From Nocardia abscessus (GTDB taxonomy: Bacteria > Actinomycetota > Actinomycetes > Mycobacteriales > Mycobacteriaceae): a stretch of DNA of 64,000 nt. Where the stretch lies: positions 248,001-312,000 of the forward strand of contig NZ_JADLQO010000007.1 of NCBI RefSeq assembly GCF_015477775.1, read 5' to 3'. The notes below the pieces were generated by a model. The model did not search any database and had not been told where the DNA came from. It saw only the letters and a program-made list of their open reading frames with translations. Every line of letters begins with the position of its first letter. Positions within the stretch are counted from its first letter, which is position 1. Below, in pieces: positions 42,376 to 51,959 of the stretch. Both the position numbers and the translations under genes were made by a program.

Positions 42376-42930
42376 GTGACCAAACCCCTGCGCCGGGATG
42401 CCGCCCGTAATCGGGAGAAGTTGTTGCGGTCGGCGGCCGAAGTGTTCACCGAGCAGGGCCTCGAAGGTTCCCTGGAGGAGATCGCGCGGCGCGCGGGCGT
42501 CAGCATCGGGACGCTGTACAACCATTTCCCGAGCCGCGACACGCTCATCGACGCTCTCCTTCCGCCGCGACTGGCGGCGGTGGACGAGATCGCCGCCCAC
42601 GCGGCGGCAGAGCCGGACGCATGGGCGGCTTTCACCGGGTTCATCGAAGACCTGCTCGGCAGGCTGACCGCCGATCGCGGGCTGCTCGAAGCGTTCACCG
42701 GGGACCATCCGGCGGCGGCGCAGCTGGCGCAAGCCTGCCATCGCGGCATGTCGCAGCTGTCCGCGGTGCTCGCGCGCGTCCGGGAAGCCGGCGCGCTGCG
42801 CGCGGACGCGACCGACGAAGACGTCGTCAACTTGGTATGGGCGCTGTCGCTGCTCGGGGAGACCACCGGTTCCGCGTCGTGGCGCCGTGGTTTGGAGATC
42901 GTGTTCGACGGCCTTCGAAATCGAGGATGA
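42376..42930 (+). CDS. TetR-family transcriptional regulator
   Basis: Regulator of 184 aa. The HTH is LRSAAEVFTEQGLEGSLEEIARRAGVSIGTLYNHFPSRDTL; the C-terminal part (GFIEDLLGRLTADRGLLEAF) is of the SbtR-like type common in actinomycetes. It sits divergent to the SDR at 41575 with paired dyads between, so it most likely controls that gene and itself. Confidence 0.9.
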   Translation: MTKPLRRDAARNREKLLRSAAEVFTEQGLEGSLEEIARRAGVSIGTLYNHFPSRDTLIDALLPPRLAAVDEIAAHAAAEPDAWAAFTGFIEDLLGRLTADRGLLEAFTGDHPAAAQLAQACHRGMSQLSAVLARVREAGALRADATDEDVVNLVWALSLLGETTGSASWRRGLEIVFDGLRNRG

Positions 42931-42947
42931 AGCCGCCTGCCGGCAGT

Positions 42948-42984
42948 GTCCCGAGATCACCTGCCGGACAGGTGATCTCGGGAC
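42948..42984. terminator. Perfect 16-bp hairpin, bidirectional terminator
   Basis: gtcccgagatcacctg (42948-42963) pairs perfectly with 42969-42984 around a 5-nt loop. It lies between the convergent TetR (+) and DHA2 transporter (-) genes. Confidence 0.88.
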
Positions 42985-42990
42985 CCGCGA

Positions 42991-44529
42991 CTACGCGTGC
43001 ACCACGGCCGCCGCGTCGACCGCCTCCGGGTTCTTCGGCTTGGTGCGCGGCAGGAAGAACGCCGGGACCAAGGTCAGCACGATCAGTACCAGCGCCACCA
43101 CGTAGGTGTGGCTGAACGCTTGCGCGGCCTGCTGCAGACCGGTTTCGACGGCTCCCGGCGGAAGCTGGCTCGCGATGGCGGGATCGAAGTTGGCCGCGAT
43201 CGCCGGACGCGCCAGCGGCTCGTTGTTCAGCAGGTTGGTCAGCACCACCGACATCGTCGCCGTGCCGATCGAGCCGGCGGTCTGGTTGACGATGTTCATC
43301 AGCGTCGACCCGCGAGCCACCTGCTGGTGGGTCAGGGTCTGGATCGCGGCGGTCATGATCGGCATCATCGTGCAGCCCATACCGAGGCCCATCACGACCA
43401 GCGCGCCGATCATGGGGAGGTAGGAGCTGTCCGCGTCGAGCTGGACGAAGTAGGCCGTCCCGATCGAGATCAGCGCGATACCGACGAGCACGATCTTGCC
43501 CGGGCCGATCTTGTCCACGAAACGGCCCGCGATCGGCATGCTCAACATCGCGCCGATGCCCTGCGGCGCGATCAGCAGACCGGCTTGCAGCGCCGACTCA
43601 CCCCGCACCTGTTGCAGATAGGTCGGCAGCAGCAGACCCGCTCCGAAGAACGCGACCGCGAACAGCACCATCGTGAGCACCGCGAAGGTGAGCGCGCGGT
43701 TGCGGAACAGGTGCAGGTCGATCAGCGGGTGCTCGGTGCGCAGCGCGTGGAACACGAAGGCCACCATCAGCAGCGCGCCGATGGCGGCCGGGATCAGCAC
43801 CTTCGCCGCGATCACCGTCTCCTCCTCCGGGATGGAGGAGACGCCGAACAGGAACAGCGCCAGGCCGGGCGAGGCCAGCAGCATGCCGACGAAGTCGAAC
43901 GACTCCGACGGCTCCGGCTTGTCGCCGGGCAGCACGATGACCGCGAGCGCAAGGGCGACCACGCCGATCGGCAGGTTGATCAGGAAGATCCAGTGCCAGC
44001 TGAAGTTCTCGATCAGCCAGCCGCCCAGGATCGGGCCTCCGATCGGACCGAGCAGCATCGGCACGCCGAGCACCGCCATCACCCGGCCCACCCGCTGCGG
44101 ACCGGCGGCGTGGGTCATGATCGTCATGCCCAGCGGCATCAGCATGCCGCCGCCGAGGCCCTGGATCACACGGAACGCGATCAGCGACTCGATGTTCCAC
44201 GCCGTGCTGCACAGCAGCGAGCCGAGGACGAAGAAGACGAGGGCCATGATGTACAGCCGCTTGGTGCCGAAGCGGTCGGCCGCCCACCCGGTCAGCGGGA
44301 TCACGGTGGCCAGCGCGAGGGTGTACCCCGTCATCGTCCACGCCGCGATGGCGTAGCTCGTCTCGAATTCGCGCTGGAAGGTCGGGATCGCGACGCTGAC
44401 GACGGTGATGTCGAGAATCGACATGATCGCGCCGAGCACGACCACGCCCGCGACCTTGAAGACGGCCGCGTCCAGTTTGTCGGCCGTCGGGTCGGGCCCA
44501 GCCTTCTGGGTATCCGGAGGTTGTGTCAC
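42991..44529 (-). CDS. DHA2-family MFS drug exporter (EmrB/QacA type)
   Basis: Membrane protein of 512 aa with about 14 helices. Signature motifs are DITVVSVAIPTFQREF (motif D1), WMTxY-like AWTMTGYTLALA, GWAADRFGTKRLY (motif A) and GPxxGG as GPIGGPILGGWLIENFSWHWIFLIN (motif C with the WRWxFxIN-type end). It would export drugs or metabolites by proton antiport. GTG 44529 overlaps the stop of the DapA-like gene by 4 bp (GTGA), so both are translated together. Confidence 0.92.
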   Translation of the reverse strand: MTQPPDTQKAGPDPTADKLDAAVFKVAGVVVLGAIMSILDITVVSVAIPTFQREFETSYAIAAWTMTGYTLALATVIPLTGWAADRFGTKRLYIMALVFFVLGSLLCSTAWNIESLIAFRVIQGLGGGMLMPLGMTIMTHAAGPQRVGRVMAVLGVPMLLGPIGGPILGGWLIENFSWHWIFLINLPIGVVALALAVIVLPGDKPEPSESFDFVGMLLASPGLALFLFGVSSIPEEETVIAAKVLIPAAIGALLMVAFVFHALRTEHPLIDLHLFRNRALTFAVLTMVLFAVAFFGAGLLLPTYLQQVRGESALQAGLLIAPQGIGAMLSMPIAGRFVDKIGPGKIVLVGIALISIGTAYFVQLDADSSYLPMIGALVVMGLGMGCTMMPIMTAAIQTLTHQQVARGSTLMNIVNQTAGSIGTATMSVVLTNLLNNEPLARPAIAANFDPAIASQLPPGAVETGLQQAAQAFSHTYVVALVLIVLTLVPAFFLPRTKPKNPEAVDAAAVVHA

Positions 44530-45461
44530 CGCTTAAGCGTGGCAGCTCCGTTGCCGTTGCACCAGTGATTGCCGGTTCCTGATGCCGGGAATTCCGCGAG
44601 CGCGGTCAACGCCGCGCGCGTCGTGGCCTCGCTCGCGGGTAGCAGGGGTAGCCGCACCTCGGCGCTCGGTATGCGGCCCTGCGCGGCGAGCACCGCTTTG
44701 ATCACCGTGGGATTGGGTTCGGCGAACAGGGCCCCCGACAGCGTCGCGAGCCGATGACCGAGTGACCGCGCGGCATCGACCGGACCGTCGCGCCAGGCGG
44801 TGATCAGTGCGGCGAACGACGGGGTGTGCACGGCGGCCGAGGCCGCGATCGCACCTGACGCGCCGAGGGCCAGCAGCGGCGCGGCGAACCGGTCGTCACC
44901 GGCCAGCACGGCGAAATCGGCGGGCCGCGCGCTCATCAGCGCGATGGTGGCGTCGTCGACGGCGCCGACCGCGTGCTTCAGTCCGATGACGTTGGGCAGG
45001 TCGGCGAGTGCGAGCAGGGTGTCGACGCCGAGGGAAAGTCCTGTGCGGTAAGGGATGTGATACACGATCAGCGGTACCGGGGCGGCTGCGGCGAGTTCGC
45101 GGAAATGCGCGAGCACACCCGCCTCGGAGGGGCGCGTGTAGTACGGGACCACGGTGAGCGCCGCGGTGCTGCCCGGGTCGAGATGGGCGAGGGCCGTCAC
45201 CGAAGCCGCCGTGTCGTTCGACCCGACGCCGACGATCAAGGGTGCGTCGCGTTCCCGGCAGACGCCCGCACAGACGGCGACCACCTGAGCCCGCTCCGCA
45301 TCCGTCAGCGTCGCGGGTTCCCCGGTGGTGCCCAATGCGACGATGCCGGTCGCGCCCTCGTCGAGTACCTCGTGGGCGAGCCGCTCCAGCGCGTCGGCGG
45401 CGATCACGCCGTCGGCCGTGAACGGTGTGATCAGGGGGACGAAGAGACCTGCGAGCGTCAT
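44526..45461 (-). CDS. DapA/NanA-family aldolase (dihydrodipicolinate synthase-like)
   Basis: TIM-barrel class I aldolase of 311 aa. GTTGE (44-48), Tyr134 in VYHIPYRTG and the Schiff-base Lys162 in GLKHA are all present. Family members condense or cleave pyruvate with aldehydes. The context, coupled to an exporter and facing a LysR regulator, does not suit a housekeeping lysine gene, so an accessory aldolase is likely. ATG 45461 is preferred over an upstream TTG at 45485 because the barrel starts just after. Confidence 0.88.
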   Translation of the reverse strand: MTLAGLFVPLITPFTADGVIAADALERLAHEVLDEGATGIVALGTTGEPATLTDAERAQVVAVCAGVCRERDAPLIVGVGSNDTAASVTALAHLDPGSTAALTVVPYYTRPSEAGVLAHFRELAAAAPVPLIVYHIPYRTGLSLGVDTLLALADLPNVIGLKHAVGAVDDATIALMSARPADFAVLAGDDRFAAPLLALGASGAIAASAAVHTPSFAALITAWRDGPVDAARSLGHRLATLSGALFAEPNPTVIKAVLAAQGRIPSAEVRLPLLPASEATTRAALTALAEFPASGTGNHWCNGNGAATLKR

Positions 45462-45532
45462 GACGACCAGCCTGACCGGTTCCAACCATCAGATCCAGTT
45501 CACATTTCTGTCGCAGACCGTAAGGTGAACTG

Positions 45533-46411
45533 ATGCTGGATGTCCGCAAACTGCGGCTGCTGCGGGAACTGTCGCATCGGGAAACCATCGCCGCGGTCGC
45601 GGAGGCCCTCGCGTACACCCCCTCGGCGGTCTCGCAGCAGCTCGCTGCCCTGGAGCGGGAGGCCGGTGTGCCGCTGCTGACCCGCACCGGTCGCCGCGTG
45701 TCCCTCACCCCCGCGGCTCTGGCCCTGGTCCGGCACACCGAGCGCATACTCGCGGTGCTCGAGCAGGCCGCCGCCGAGCTGGCCACCACCCGCGCCGAAT
45801 TGACCGGAACGCTGCGCATCGGAGCTTTCCCGACCGCGGTGCGGACCATCCTCTCCCCCGCGCTCGTCGCGCTGAGCAGCGCTCATCCCCGGCTGGAACT
45901 GCGCGTGACCGAACTCGATCCGGCGCTGGCGCCCGACGCGCTGCGCGCCGAGGTGCTGGACGTCGCGCTGATCCAGGAGTACGACTACGTGCCGGTCTCC
46001 GCCGATCCCGCGCTGCACAGCGAGCCGCTGTTCGAGGAGATCGTCCATCTCGCCGCGCACGCCGCCGACCCGCTCGCCGCACACCGCGAAAGTCCTTGGA
46101 TCGCAAGCACTCCCGGCACGCTGTGCCACACGATGACCGTGCGCGCCTGTGAGGCGGCCGGATTCACGCCCAGGATCCGCCACCACGCCGACGACTTCGG
46201 CACGGTCCTCGCGCTCGTCGCCGCGGATCAGGGCGTGGCCTTGGTACCCGAATTCGGTGCGCGGGAATGCCCCGCCGGCGTCACACTCACCCCCCTGCCG
46301 ATGCGTCGGCGGACTCACCTCGCCTATCGGCGTGGCACCGGAAACCATCCCGTGGTGCGCGCCGCTCGATCCGCCCTGCGTGAATCGGCGGGGCGGGCGC
46401 CCGGCGGCTGA
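45533..46411 (+). CDS. LysR-family transcriptional regulator
   Basis: Protein of 292 aa; HTH at residues 3-60 (LRLLRELSHRETIAAVAEAL, SAVSQQLAALEREAG) and a periplasmic-binding-like effector domain (LRIGAFPTAVRTILSPAL). It is divergent from the DapA-like/MFS operon across 71 bp, the standard arrangement for a LysR regulator controlling its neighbour. The effector is probably a small acid related to the aldolase. Confidence 0.9.
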   Translation: MLDVRKLRLLRELSHRETIAAVAEALAYTPSAVSQQLAALEREAGVPLLTRTGRRVSLTPAALALVRHTERILAVLEQAAAELATTRAELTGTLRIGAFPTAVRTILSPALVALSSAHPRLELRVTELDPALAPDALRAEVLDVALIQEYDYVPVSADPALHSEPLFEEIVHLAAHAADPLAAHRESPWIASTPGTLCHTMTVRACEAAGFTPRIRHHADDFGTVLALVAADQGVALVPEFGARECPAGVTLTPLPMRRRTHLAYRRGTGNHPVVRAARSALRESAGRAPGG

Positions 46412-46415
46412 ATCC

Positions 46416-47072
46416 TCAGCGCAGCCGGTATCTGCTGGTGGGCACCACGTCCAGGTTCCGGTCGCCGCCGAAGGTGGCGACGCTGGTCATCAGCCGCTCG
46501 ACGCGGCGCGCCAGTTCCGCGCCGTCGCCGCCGCTGCCGTAGAAGGCGTGCGGGTCGGTGAGCGCCTCGATCGGGAACAGCTCCTCGACGATCCCCGCGA
46601 TGTCCGGCGCACCGGCCGTGGCGGGTCCGGTCACCAGATTCTGTACATAACCGAACGTCGCCTGAGTCTCGATGGCGATCGCGGTGTGGTGGGTGCGCCA
46701 GCGATCCAACCACTCGGCGTGGGGCAGATCGTGCGGCTTACGCAGGAAAGCGATGTTCGACAGACCCGGAGCGCGCTCGAGCGCGGCGGTGACCGGCGGC
46801 GGAATGGGAGTCGCCTCCTCGACGTGCCAGCCGGCCACTCGCTCGGCCACGGCGCTCAGCGCTCGCTCGGCCGCGTCCGGCCGCGGCGTCCCCTCCCACC
46901 AGACGCTGAGGACGGCCCGTACCGGCTCGTCGAACGTCGTGATGCGCAACATCGCCGTCTGCACCGCCGCGTCCGAGATGTTCGCCTGCACCGCGGCGGC
47001 CCCTGGCAGTCGCGGCGCGAGATCCGCCGTGAGCAGGTCACGCACGCCCCACAGCGCATAGATCGTCTTCAT
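46416..47072 (-). CDS. EthD-like dimeric alpha/beta-barrel protein
   Basis: Protein of 218 aa. The second half carries an EthD/ABM-like segment (LPHAEWLDRWRTHHTAIAIETQATFGYVQN) and a C-terminal GGDRNLDVVPTSRYRL; the first half shows a degenerate second barrel-like part. Substrate unknown. ATG 47072 is taken as start; GTG 47102 would add 10 residues. It is divergent from the transporter at 47186. Confidence 0.7.
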   Translation of the reverse strand: MKTIYALWGVRDLLTADLAPRLPGAAAVQANISDAAVQTAMLRITTFDEPVRAVLSVWWEGTPRPDAAERALSAVAERVAGWHVEEATPIPPPVTAALERAPGLSNIAFLRKPHDLPHAEWLDRWRTHHTAIAIETQATFGYVQNLVTGPATAGAPDIAGIVEELFPIEALTDPHAFYGSGGDGAELARRVERLMTSVATFGGDRNLDVVPTSRYRLR

Positions 47073-47185
47073 CGGCAGGCCACTTTCTAGAACACGTTTC
47101 ACTCTCGGTCCGAGCCTAGCCCACCGGCGCGGTTGGCCGCGGCGGCTCGGGGTATCCGGCCGTCAGTCTTTCGAAGGGGTGATCC

Positions 47186-48658
47186 GTGCGGACCATATCG
47201 ACCGACATCCCGGCCAGGCTGGACCGGCTGCCCTGGTCGCGGTGGCATTGGATGATCGTGATCGGACTCGGATCCGTCTGGATCCTCGACGGGCTGGAAG
47301 TCACCGTCGTCGGCAGCGTGGCCGCCCGGCTGTCGGAACCGGGCAGCGGCCTGAGCATCACGGCGGCACAGGTTTCCGGCGTCGCCGCGGCCATGTACGT
47401 CGCGGGCGCAGGTGCCGGGGCGCTCTTCTTCGGTTGGCTGACCGACAGATTCGGCCGCAAGAAACTCTTCTTGATCACCCTCGCGGTGTACCTCTTCGCG
47501 ACCGCGATGACGGCGCTGTCGTTCTCGATGTGGTGGTTCGTCTTCTTCCGGTTCCTCACCGGTTTCGGCATCGGCGGCGAGTACGCGGCGATCAATTCCG
47601 CCATCGACGAGCTGATCCCGAAGCAGTACCGCGGCCGCATCGACATCGTCATCAACGGAACCTACTGGCTCGGCGCCGTCGGCGGTGCGCTGCTGTCCAT
47701 CGTCGCGCTCAACACCGATCTGTTCGCACCGAACGTGGGCTGGCGCTTGACCTTCGCGCTCGGTGCCGTGTTCGGCCTGGTCATCCTGCTGGTGCGCAAG
47801 AATGTCCCGGAGAGTCCGCGCTGGCAGTTCATCCACGGTCGCGAGGACGACGCGGAGCGCACCGTCACCGCGATCGAAGCGCGCGTGCAGGCCGACAAGG
47901 GCACCTCGCTCGCGGACGTCTCCGATCAGCGGATCCAGATCCGGCAGCGCCGGACCATCTCCTTCCGCGAGATCGCGGCGGTGATGGTGCGGCGTTATCC
48001 ACGTCGTGGCGTGCTGGGGTTGTCGCTGTTCATCGGACAGGCATTCCTCTACAACGCCATTACGTTCAACTACGCGCTCATCCTGTCCAAATCCTTCGGC
48101 ATCGCCGACGACCGGGTCGGCTACTACTTCGCGGTCCTCTGTTTCGGCAACTTCCTCGGTCCGCTCCTGCTCGGCAAGCTGTTCGACACGATCGGGCGCA
48201 AGCCGATGATCGCCGGCAGCTACCTCGGTTCGGCCGTGCTGTTACTCGCCACCGCATGGCTTTTCGCGGGCGGTCACCTGACCGCGACGACCCTCACCGC
48301 CTGCTGGACCGCCGTGCTGTTCGTCGCGTCGTGCGGCGCCAGCGCGGCCTACTTGACCGTCAGCGAGATCTTCCCGATGGAGACCCGCGCCATGGCCATC
48401 GCCTTCTTCTACGCGATCGGGACCGTCGCGGGCGGCGTCGCGGGCCCGCTGGTGTTCGCCGAGCTGTCCGCGGAAGGCGATCCCGGCAAGACCGCCCTGG
48501 CGTTCACCATCGGCGCGCTCGCCATGTTCGCAGCCGGGCTGGTCGAACTGGCCTACGGCGTGCGAGCCGAAGGACGGTCGCTGGAGGAACTGGCCGAGCC
48601 GCTCAGCGTGACCGGTACGCCTGGTCCCGTCGATGCCGCTCAGCGGCCCAGCGGGTAG
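47186..48658 (+). CDS. MFS transporter (sugar porter/MHS type)
   Basis: Protein of 490 aa with 12 predicted helices. GWLTDRFGRKKLFLI (motif A), RFLTGFGIGGEYAAINSAIDELIP (the GGE signature of metabolite:H+ symporters), PESPRWQFIHGR and KLFDTIGRKPMIAGSY (second motif A) place it with sugar or carboxylate importers. GTG 47186 follows aagggg. Its 3' end overlaps the convergent receptor gene by 19 bp. Substrate is unknown. Confidence 0.9.
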   Translation: MRTISTDIPARLDRLPWSRWHWMIVIGLGSVWILDGLEVTVVGSVAARLSEPGSGLSITAAQVSGVAAAMYVAGAGAGALFFGWLTDRFGRKKLFLITLAVYLFATAMTALSFSMWWFVFFRFLTGFGIGGEYAAINSAIDELIPKQYRGRIDIVINGTYWLGAVGGALLSIVALNTDLFAPNVGWRLTFALGAVFGLVILLVRKNVPESPRWQFIHGREDDAERTVTAIEARVQADKGTSLADVSDQRIQIRQRRTISFREIAAVMVRRYPRRGVLGLSLFIGQAFLYNAITFNYALILSKSFGIADDRVGYYFAVLCFGNFLGPLLLGKLFDTIGRKPMIAGSYLGSAVLLLATAWLFAGGHLTATTLTACWTAVLFVASCGASAAYLTVSEIFPMETRAMAIAFFYAIGTVAGGVAGPLVFAELSAEGDPGKTALAFTIGALAMFAAGLVELAYGVRAEGRSLEELAEPLSVTGTPGPVDAAQRPSG

Positions 48659-51396
48659 GGACGGCACTGCGCCGTGTCGGCGGCGGTGGCCCGGCCGCAG
48701 CCGTAGACCATCACGGGTTCGGCGTTCGTCGAGGGATCCCAGATCTGCTCCACACTGAGCATGCCCACCCATTTGTCGTGCGCCACCCGGCCCGCGTGGG
48801 CGCCCTGACTGACCGAGAAGTCCAGCACGCCACTGCTGGACTCGATCACCGGATGCCGGGGCAGGTCGCGCAGTGCCGCCCACACCGCGGCGGCGCTGAT
48901 CGGGATCGGCTCGGTCCAGACGCCGGAGACAGCCGGGGCCAGCGCCTGCACGGCGCGCACGAACAACCCCACGGCGTCGTAGGTCAACGCGACCCGCTCC
49001 CCCAGCGGATGCAGTTGGACACGCTCACCCATCGGTTTGTCCGCTTCGGCGCAGGCGTTCCAGCTCGGGATGTCCGGATCGACGGTGGTGGCGAGGTGGT
49101 AGAACTCGACCCGGCTGCGGAATCCCTGCCCTTTGTTGCGGCAGGTCACCAAGCTCGCCTTGGCCACGTAGACCAGCGGACGCGCGCTGTTGGCCGCCCG
49201 GCGCCGGTCCACGCTGGCCATGAACCGGTTGACCGAATCGTCCGCGATCAACATCACCCGCTGGTCGCCGCACGCTTTGTTGAGGCTCTGCAGGAAGTCG
49301 GGGAACTCCGAGTCCCGGCCGGCGAAGAACAGCACCTCGTCGCAGGCGTCGGTGTCGCCCTGCCCGGTGAAGGCATCGCGCAGGTCCCAGGAGCCCTCCC
49401 AGATCTCTCGCCCGTCGCCGGCGAGGACGTGCAGGTCCGCGGCCATGTTCTTGGTGTAGAGGTCGGTCGGGTCGGGCCGGTGGTAGATCCGCACGCCGCG
49501 CCCGGCCATACCGGGGAGGGAGTTCAGGTACTGCTTGATCATGTCGGCGATCGCGTAGTTCGGCGGGGCGATCTGGAAGTACAGCGGGGAGGACCGCACC
49601 ATCTCGTCGGCCGACAGGCTCGGCGCCACCATCGGGATGCCGAGGCCGGTCAGCGCATTGATCATGCTCAGAGTCGCGGTACGGCTCTGATCCAGTCCGA
49701 TCGCCCCGACAATGCTCGGTTCGGCGTGGATGAGCGGCGTCAGCAGATCGACGACCTCCGGCCCCTGCAGGTTGGCCGGACCGGTGTTGGCGAGCAGCAG
49801 CCGGATCAGCGGGACCGTGTCGGGCGTGACGGCGTCGGACAACACGACCGATTCGAGCGCGTTGTACTGCGCCAGCGCCAAGCCCTCGATGTCCTCGCTC
49901 TGCGCCGGGTAATCGCCCGGAACGCCGGTGAGCTGACCGAAATAGACCAGGGTGAACAGCGGCCGCGCAGGTTGCTCGCGAGCCAGCTGTTCGGCGAGCA
50001 GATTCTGCTTATACACCCGCCGCTGCACTTCCACCAGGCGTCGACTCCCCGGCTCGTCGCCGGCGAAGAGGAAGCCGTTGCCGCCGGTTGCGGGATCGTC
50101 CGGATCGTAGGCGCTGAAACCGATGCAGTTCCCGTCCGGACCGGGGACGACCCGCACCCAGTCGATACCCGCTCCGGTGGCGCACGCGCCGTCGCCCGCA
50201 TGCCACGGTCGCAATGTCGCGAACCCGGTCGCGGCCACCGCCAGCGCGATCACCAGGAACACCGCACCTGCCGACACCGCACGCCGGGCCCACCACGGCG
50301 GCGCGGGCACCGGAATTCGGCGGAACGGGTCCGGCTCGTCGTCGTGTGGGCCGGTCGCGGGTATCGCGAACCACAGCTGCCAGGCCCGGGGCCGCTGGCG
50401 CTGCCGCCCGACGGGCAACTCGTCCTTCCAGACCTCGTACAGCCTCCGCACCCGGTACACCGGCCGCGCGGTGACGTCGGCCGGCGGCGTGCGGGTGCCG
50501 GTCACCAGCAGCAGCGGATCGTCCTTGCCGGTCTCGTTGCGGACGTCGTTGACCAGATCCAGCAGCCGGGGACCGGCGTCGCCGTCGAGCGCGCGCAGGA
50601 TCACGACCGGATAGGTGGTGCGCCGTGCCGCGCTGATGCGCCACCACCGGCGCTGGTAGGCCACCCGCAGATCTTCCAGAAAGGCGTGCACCAGAAGCTT
50701 GGCCAAATGCTCGGCGTGCTCGTGGCGGCGGGCGCCCTCGGTGAGACGGTGTGCGAATCCGACGAACTGGCTGGACTGTTCCGGCGCCAGGTACTGCTGG
50801 CGCATGAACCACCGGAACTCGCGGCCGACGCCGGGAATCCGACCACCGGTGCGCGCCCGGAACACCGCCGGGGGCAGCACGATACGCAGCAGGCCCAACA
50901 GGATTCGCTGGATGGGGCCCACTGTGGCCTGGGCTTCGCCGAGTAACTCCTCGCCCCACCGGCCGAAGTCCTTGCGCAACAGCGACGCCAGTTCGTCGAG
51001 CTCGTTGTCCGAGCTGAGCTTGCGCGCCATCAACCATTCCGCCAACCGGTAGCGCCGGAAAGGCAAGGGGCGCAATCGCCCGAAGCGGTCCGCGGCCAAT
51101 CCTTTGCACAGGTTGTAGAGCAGTTGGCGCAACGCGGTCAGGCCCGGCGTGTTGTCCTCGACCAGCGAGCTGTCATCGGGCAACGGGTCGAGAGCGTCCA
51201 CGTCCACGGACACATGCACCGCGCCGCGGAGTGCCGCGCCGAACATGTCCAGGCAGACTTCGACATTGGTCGGATCACCGCACAGACCCACCATCGGGAG
51301 CATCCGCTCCCCGCGCGGCGGCCGCGGTACCAGCCAGCGCAGCAGTTCTTCGAGCACATCGACTCCCCGAAAGGAGACAGCTCTGGTGCCGGACAT
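48640..51396 (-). CDS. Membrane receptor-like protein: cytoplasmic domain, TM, periplasmic-binding fold
   Basis: Protein of 918 aa from ATG 51396 (gggggc upstream). Residues 1-365 are soluble and Arg-rich with STAND-like features (LPMVGLCGDPTNVEVCLD, YPVVILRALDGDAG, PLLLVTGTRTPP) but no Walker A. A single membrane helix is at about 371-394. Residues 400-918 resemble a type 1 periplasmic-binding (branched-chain amino acid receptor) fold: VYFGQLTG, GAIGLDQSRTATLSMI, PMVAPSLSADE, ALTYDAVGLFVRA. It looks like an outward-facing solute sensor linked to an inner degenerate NTPase-like domain, not an ABC transporter component, since no permease is near. Ligand unknown. Confidence 0.78.
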   Translation of the reverse strand: MSGTRAVSFRGVDVLEELLRWLVPRPPRGERMLPMVGLCGDPTNVEVCLDMFGAALRGAVHVSVDVDALDPLPDDSSLVEDNTPGLTALRQLLYNLCKGLAADRFGRLRPLPFRRYRLAEWLMARKLSSDNELDELASLLRKDFGRWGEELLGEAQATVGPIQRILLGLLRIVLPPAVFRARTGGRIPGVGREFRWFMRQQYLAPEQSSQFVGFAHRLTEGARRHEHAEHLAKLLVHAFLEDLRVAYQRRWWRISAARRTTYPVVILRALDGDAGPRLLDLVNDVRNETGKDDPLLLVTGTRTPPADVTARPVYRVRRLYEVWKDELPVGRQRQRPRAWQLWFAIPATGPHDDEPDPFRRIPVPAPPWWARRAVSAGAVFLVIALAVAATGFATLRPWHAGDGACATGAGIDWVRVVPGPDGNCIGFSAYDPDDPATGGNGFLFAGDEPGSRRLVEVQRRVYKQNLLAEQLAREQPARPLFTLVYFGQLTGVPGDYPAQSEDIEGLALAQYNALESVVLSDAVTPDTVPLIRLLLANTGPANLQGPEVVDLLTPLIHAEPSIVGAIGLDQSRTATLSMINALTGLGIPMVAPSLSADEMVRSSPLYFQIAPPNYAIADMIKQYLNSLPGMAGRGVRIYHRPDPTDLYTKNMAADLHVLAGDGREIWEGSWDLRDAFTGQGDTDACDEVLFFAGRDSEFPDFLQSLNKACGDQRVMLIADDSVNRFMASVDRRRAANSARPLVYVAKASLVTCRNKGQGFRSRVEFYHLATTVDPDIPSWNACAEADKPMGERVQLHPLGERVALTYDAVGLFVRAVQALAPAVSGVWTEPIPISAAAVWAALRDLPRHPVIESSSGVLDFSVSQGAHAGRVAHDKWVGMLSVEQIWDPSTNAEPVMVYGCGRATAADTAQCRPYPLGR

Positions 51397-51800
51397 GACG
51401 CCCCCGTGTCCTACGCCGAATATGACCACCCATTGAAGCAGACTCCGAACTCGCAGGCACCACGGCAGACGGCGGATGCCGATCACCGGTTCCTGCGCGG
51501 GCAAGCAGGCGCGCCGCGCGGTCGGCGCGCCGGAGAAGCTCGAAATTCGCGGGGCGGCACCACACTTCGGGCGCGCCGTATTCCGACGCCGAACTCGGAT
51601 CGAAAGTCGGTTTCCGGACGGCGGATTCATGCGCGGCATCGAGAACACAGATGCCCGCAGAAAAATTGCGACAAGGCGCCGGGAACAGCAGGGGCGCGAA
51701 TTACGCGTGGTGGGGCGAGCGCCGGACGTCGCTCATCCGCCGACGTTCGGCGCCCACCTTCCACACGTCGCGGTGGGTCGGTGCAACCGCGGGTGACCGG
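51397..51800. other. Intergenic, no gene seen
   Basis: A gap of 404 bp upstream of the receptor gene. Short open frames here lack coding character. It should contain that gene's promoter. Confidence 0.4.
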
Positions 51801-51959
51801 TCAGTTGTGGCGCGGATTCGCGGTCGGGGTGGGCTGCCGGGTGATCCGGCGGTGGGCCATGACTTCGGCCCACCAGCCACTCAGCGGGCTGGGGTCGGGC
51901 CAGATGATCCGATCTCGTTCTTCGTCGTCCACGACGGGCGCTTCGGGCTTCTCGCTCAC
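51801..51959 (-). CDS. Small acidic/proline-rich protein, unknown
   Basis: A 52-aa frame from GTG 51959, with agagga about 9 nt upstream, reads SEKPEAPVVDDEERDRIIWP then DPSPLSGWWAEVMAHRRITR and a short tail. The composition (acidic start, WPDPSPLSGWW core, basic end) is more protein-like than surrounding frames. I do not recognise it. It lies in a gene-poor region upstream of the receptor gene on the same strand. Confidence 0.4.
   Translation of the reverse strand: MSEKPEAPVVDDEERDRIIWPDPSPLSGWWAEVMAHRRITRQPTPTANPRHN

Noticed and set aside
47179..50946. 1255-codon plus-strand frame across the MFS and receptor genes
   Set aside because: Arg-rich, spans two convergent real genes, no recognisable domain; high-GC shadow.
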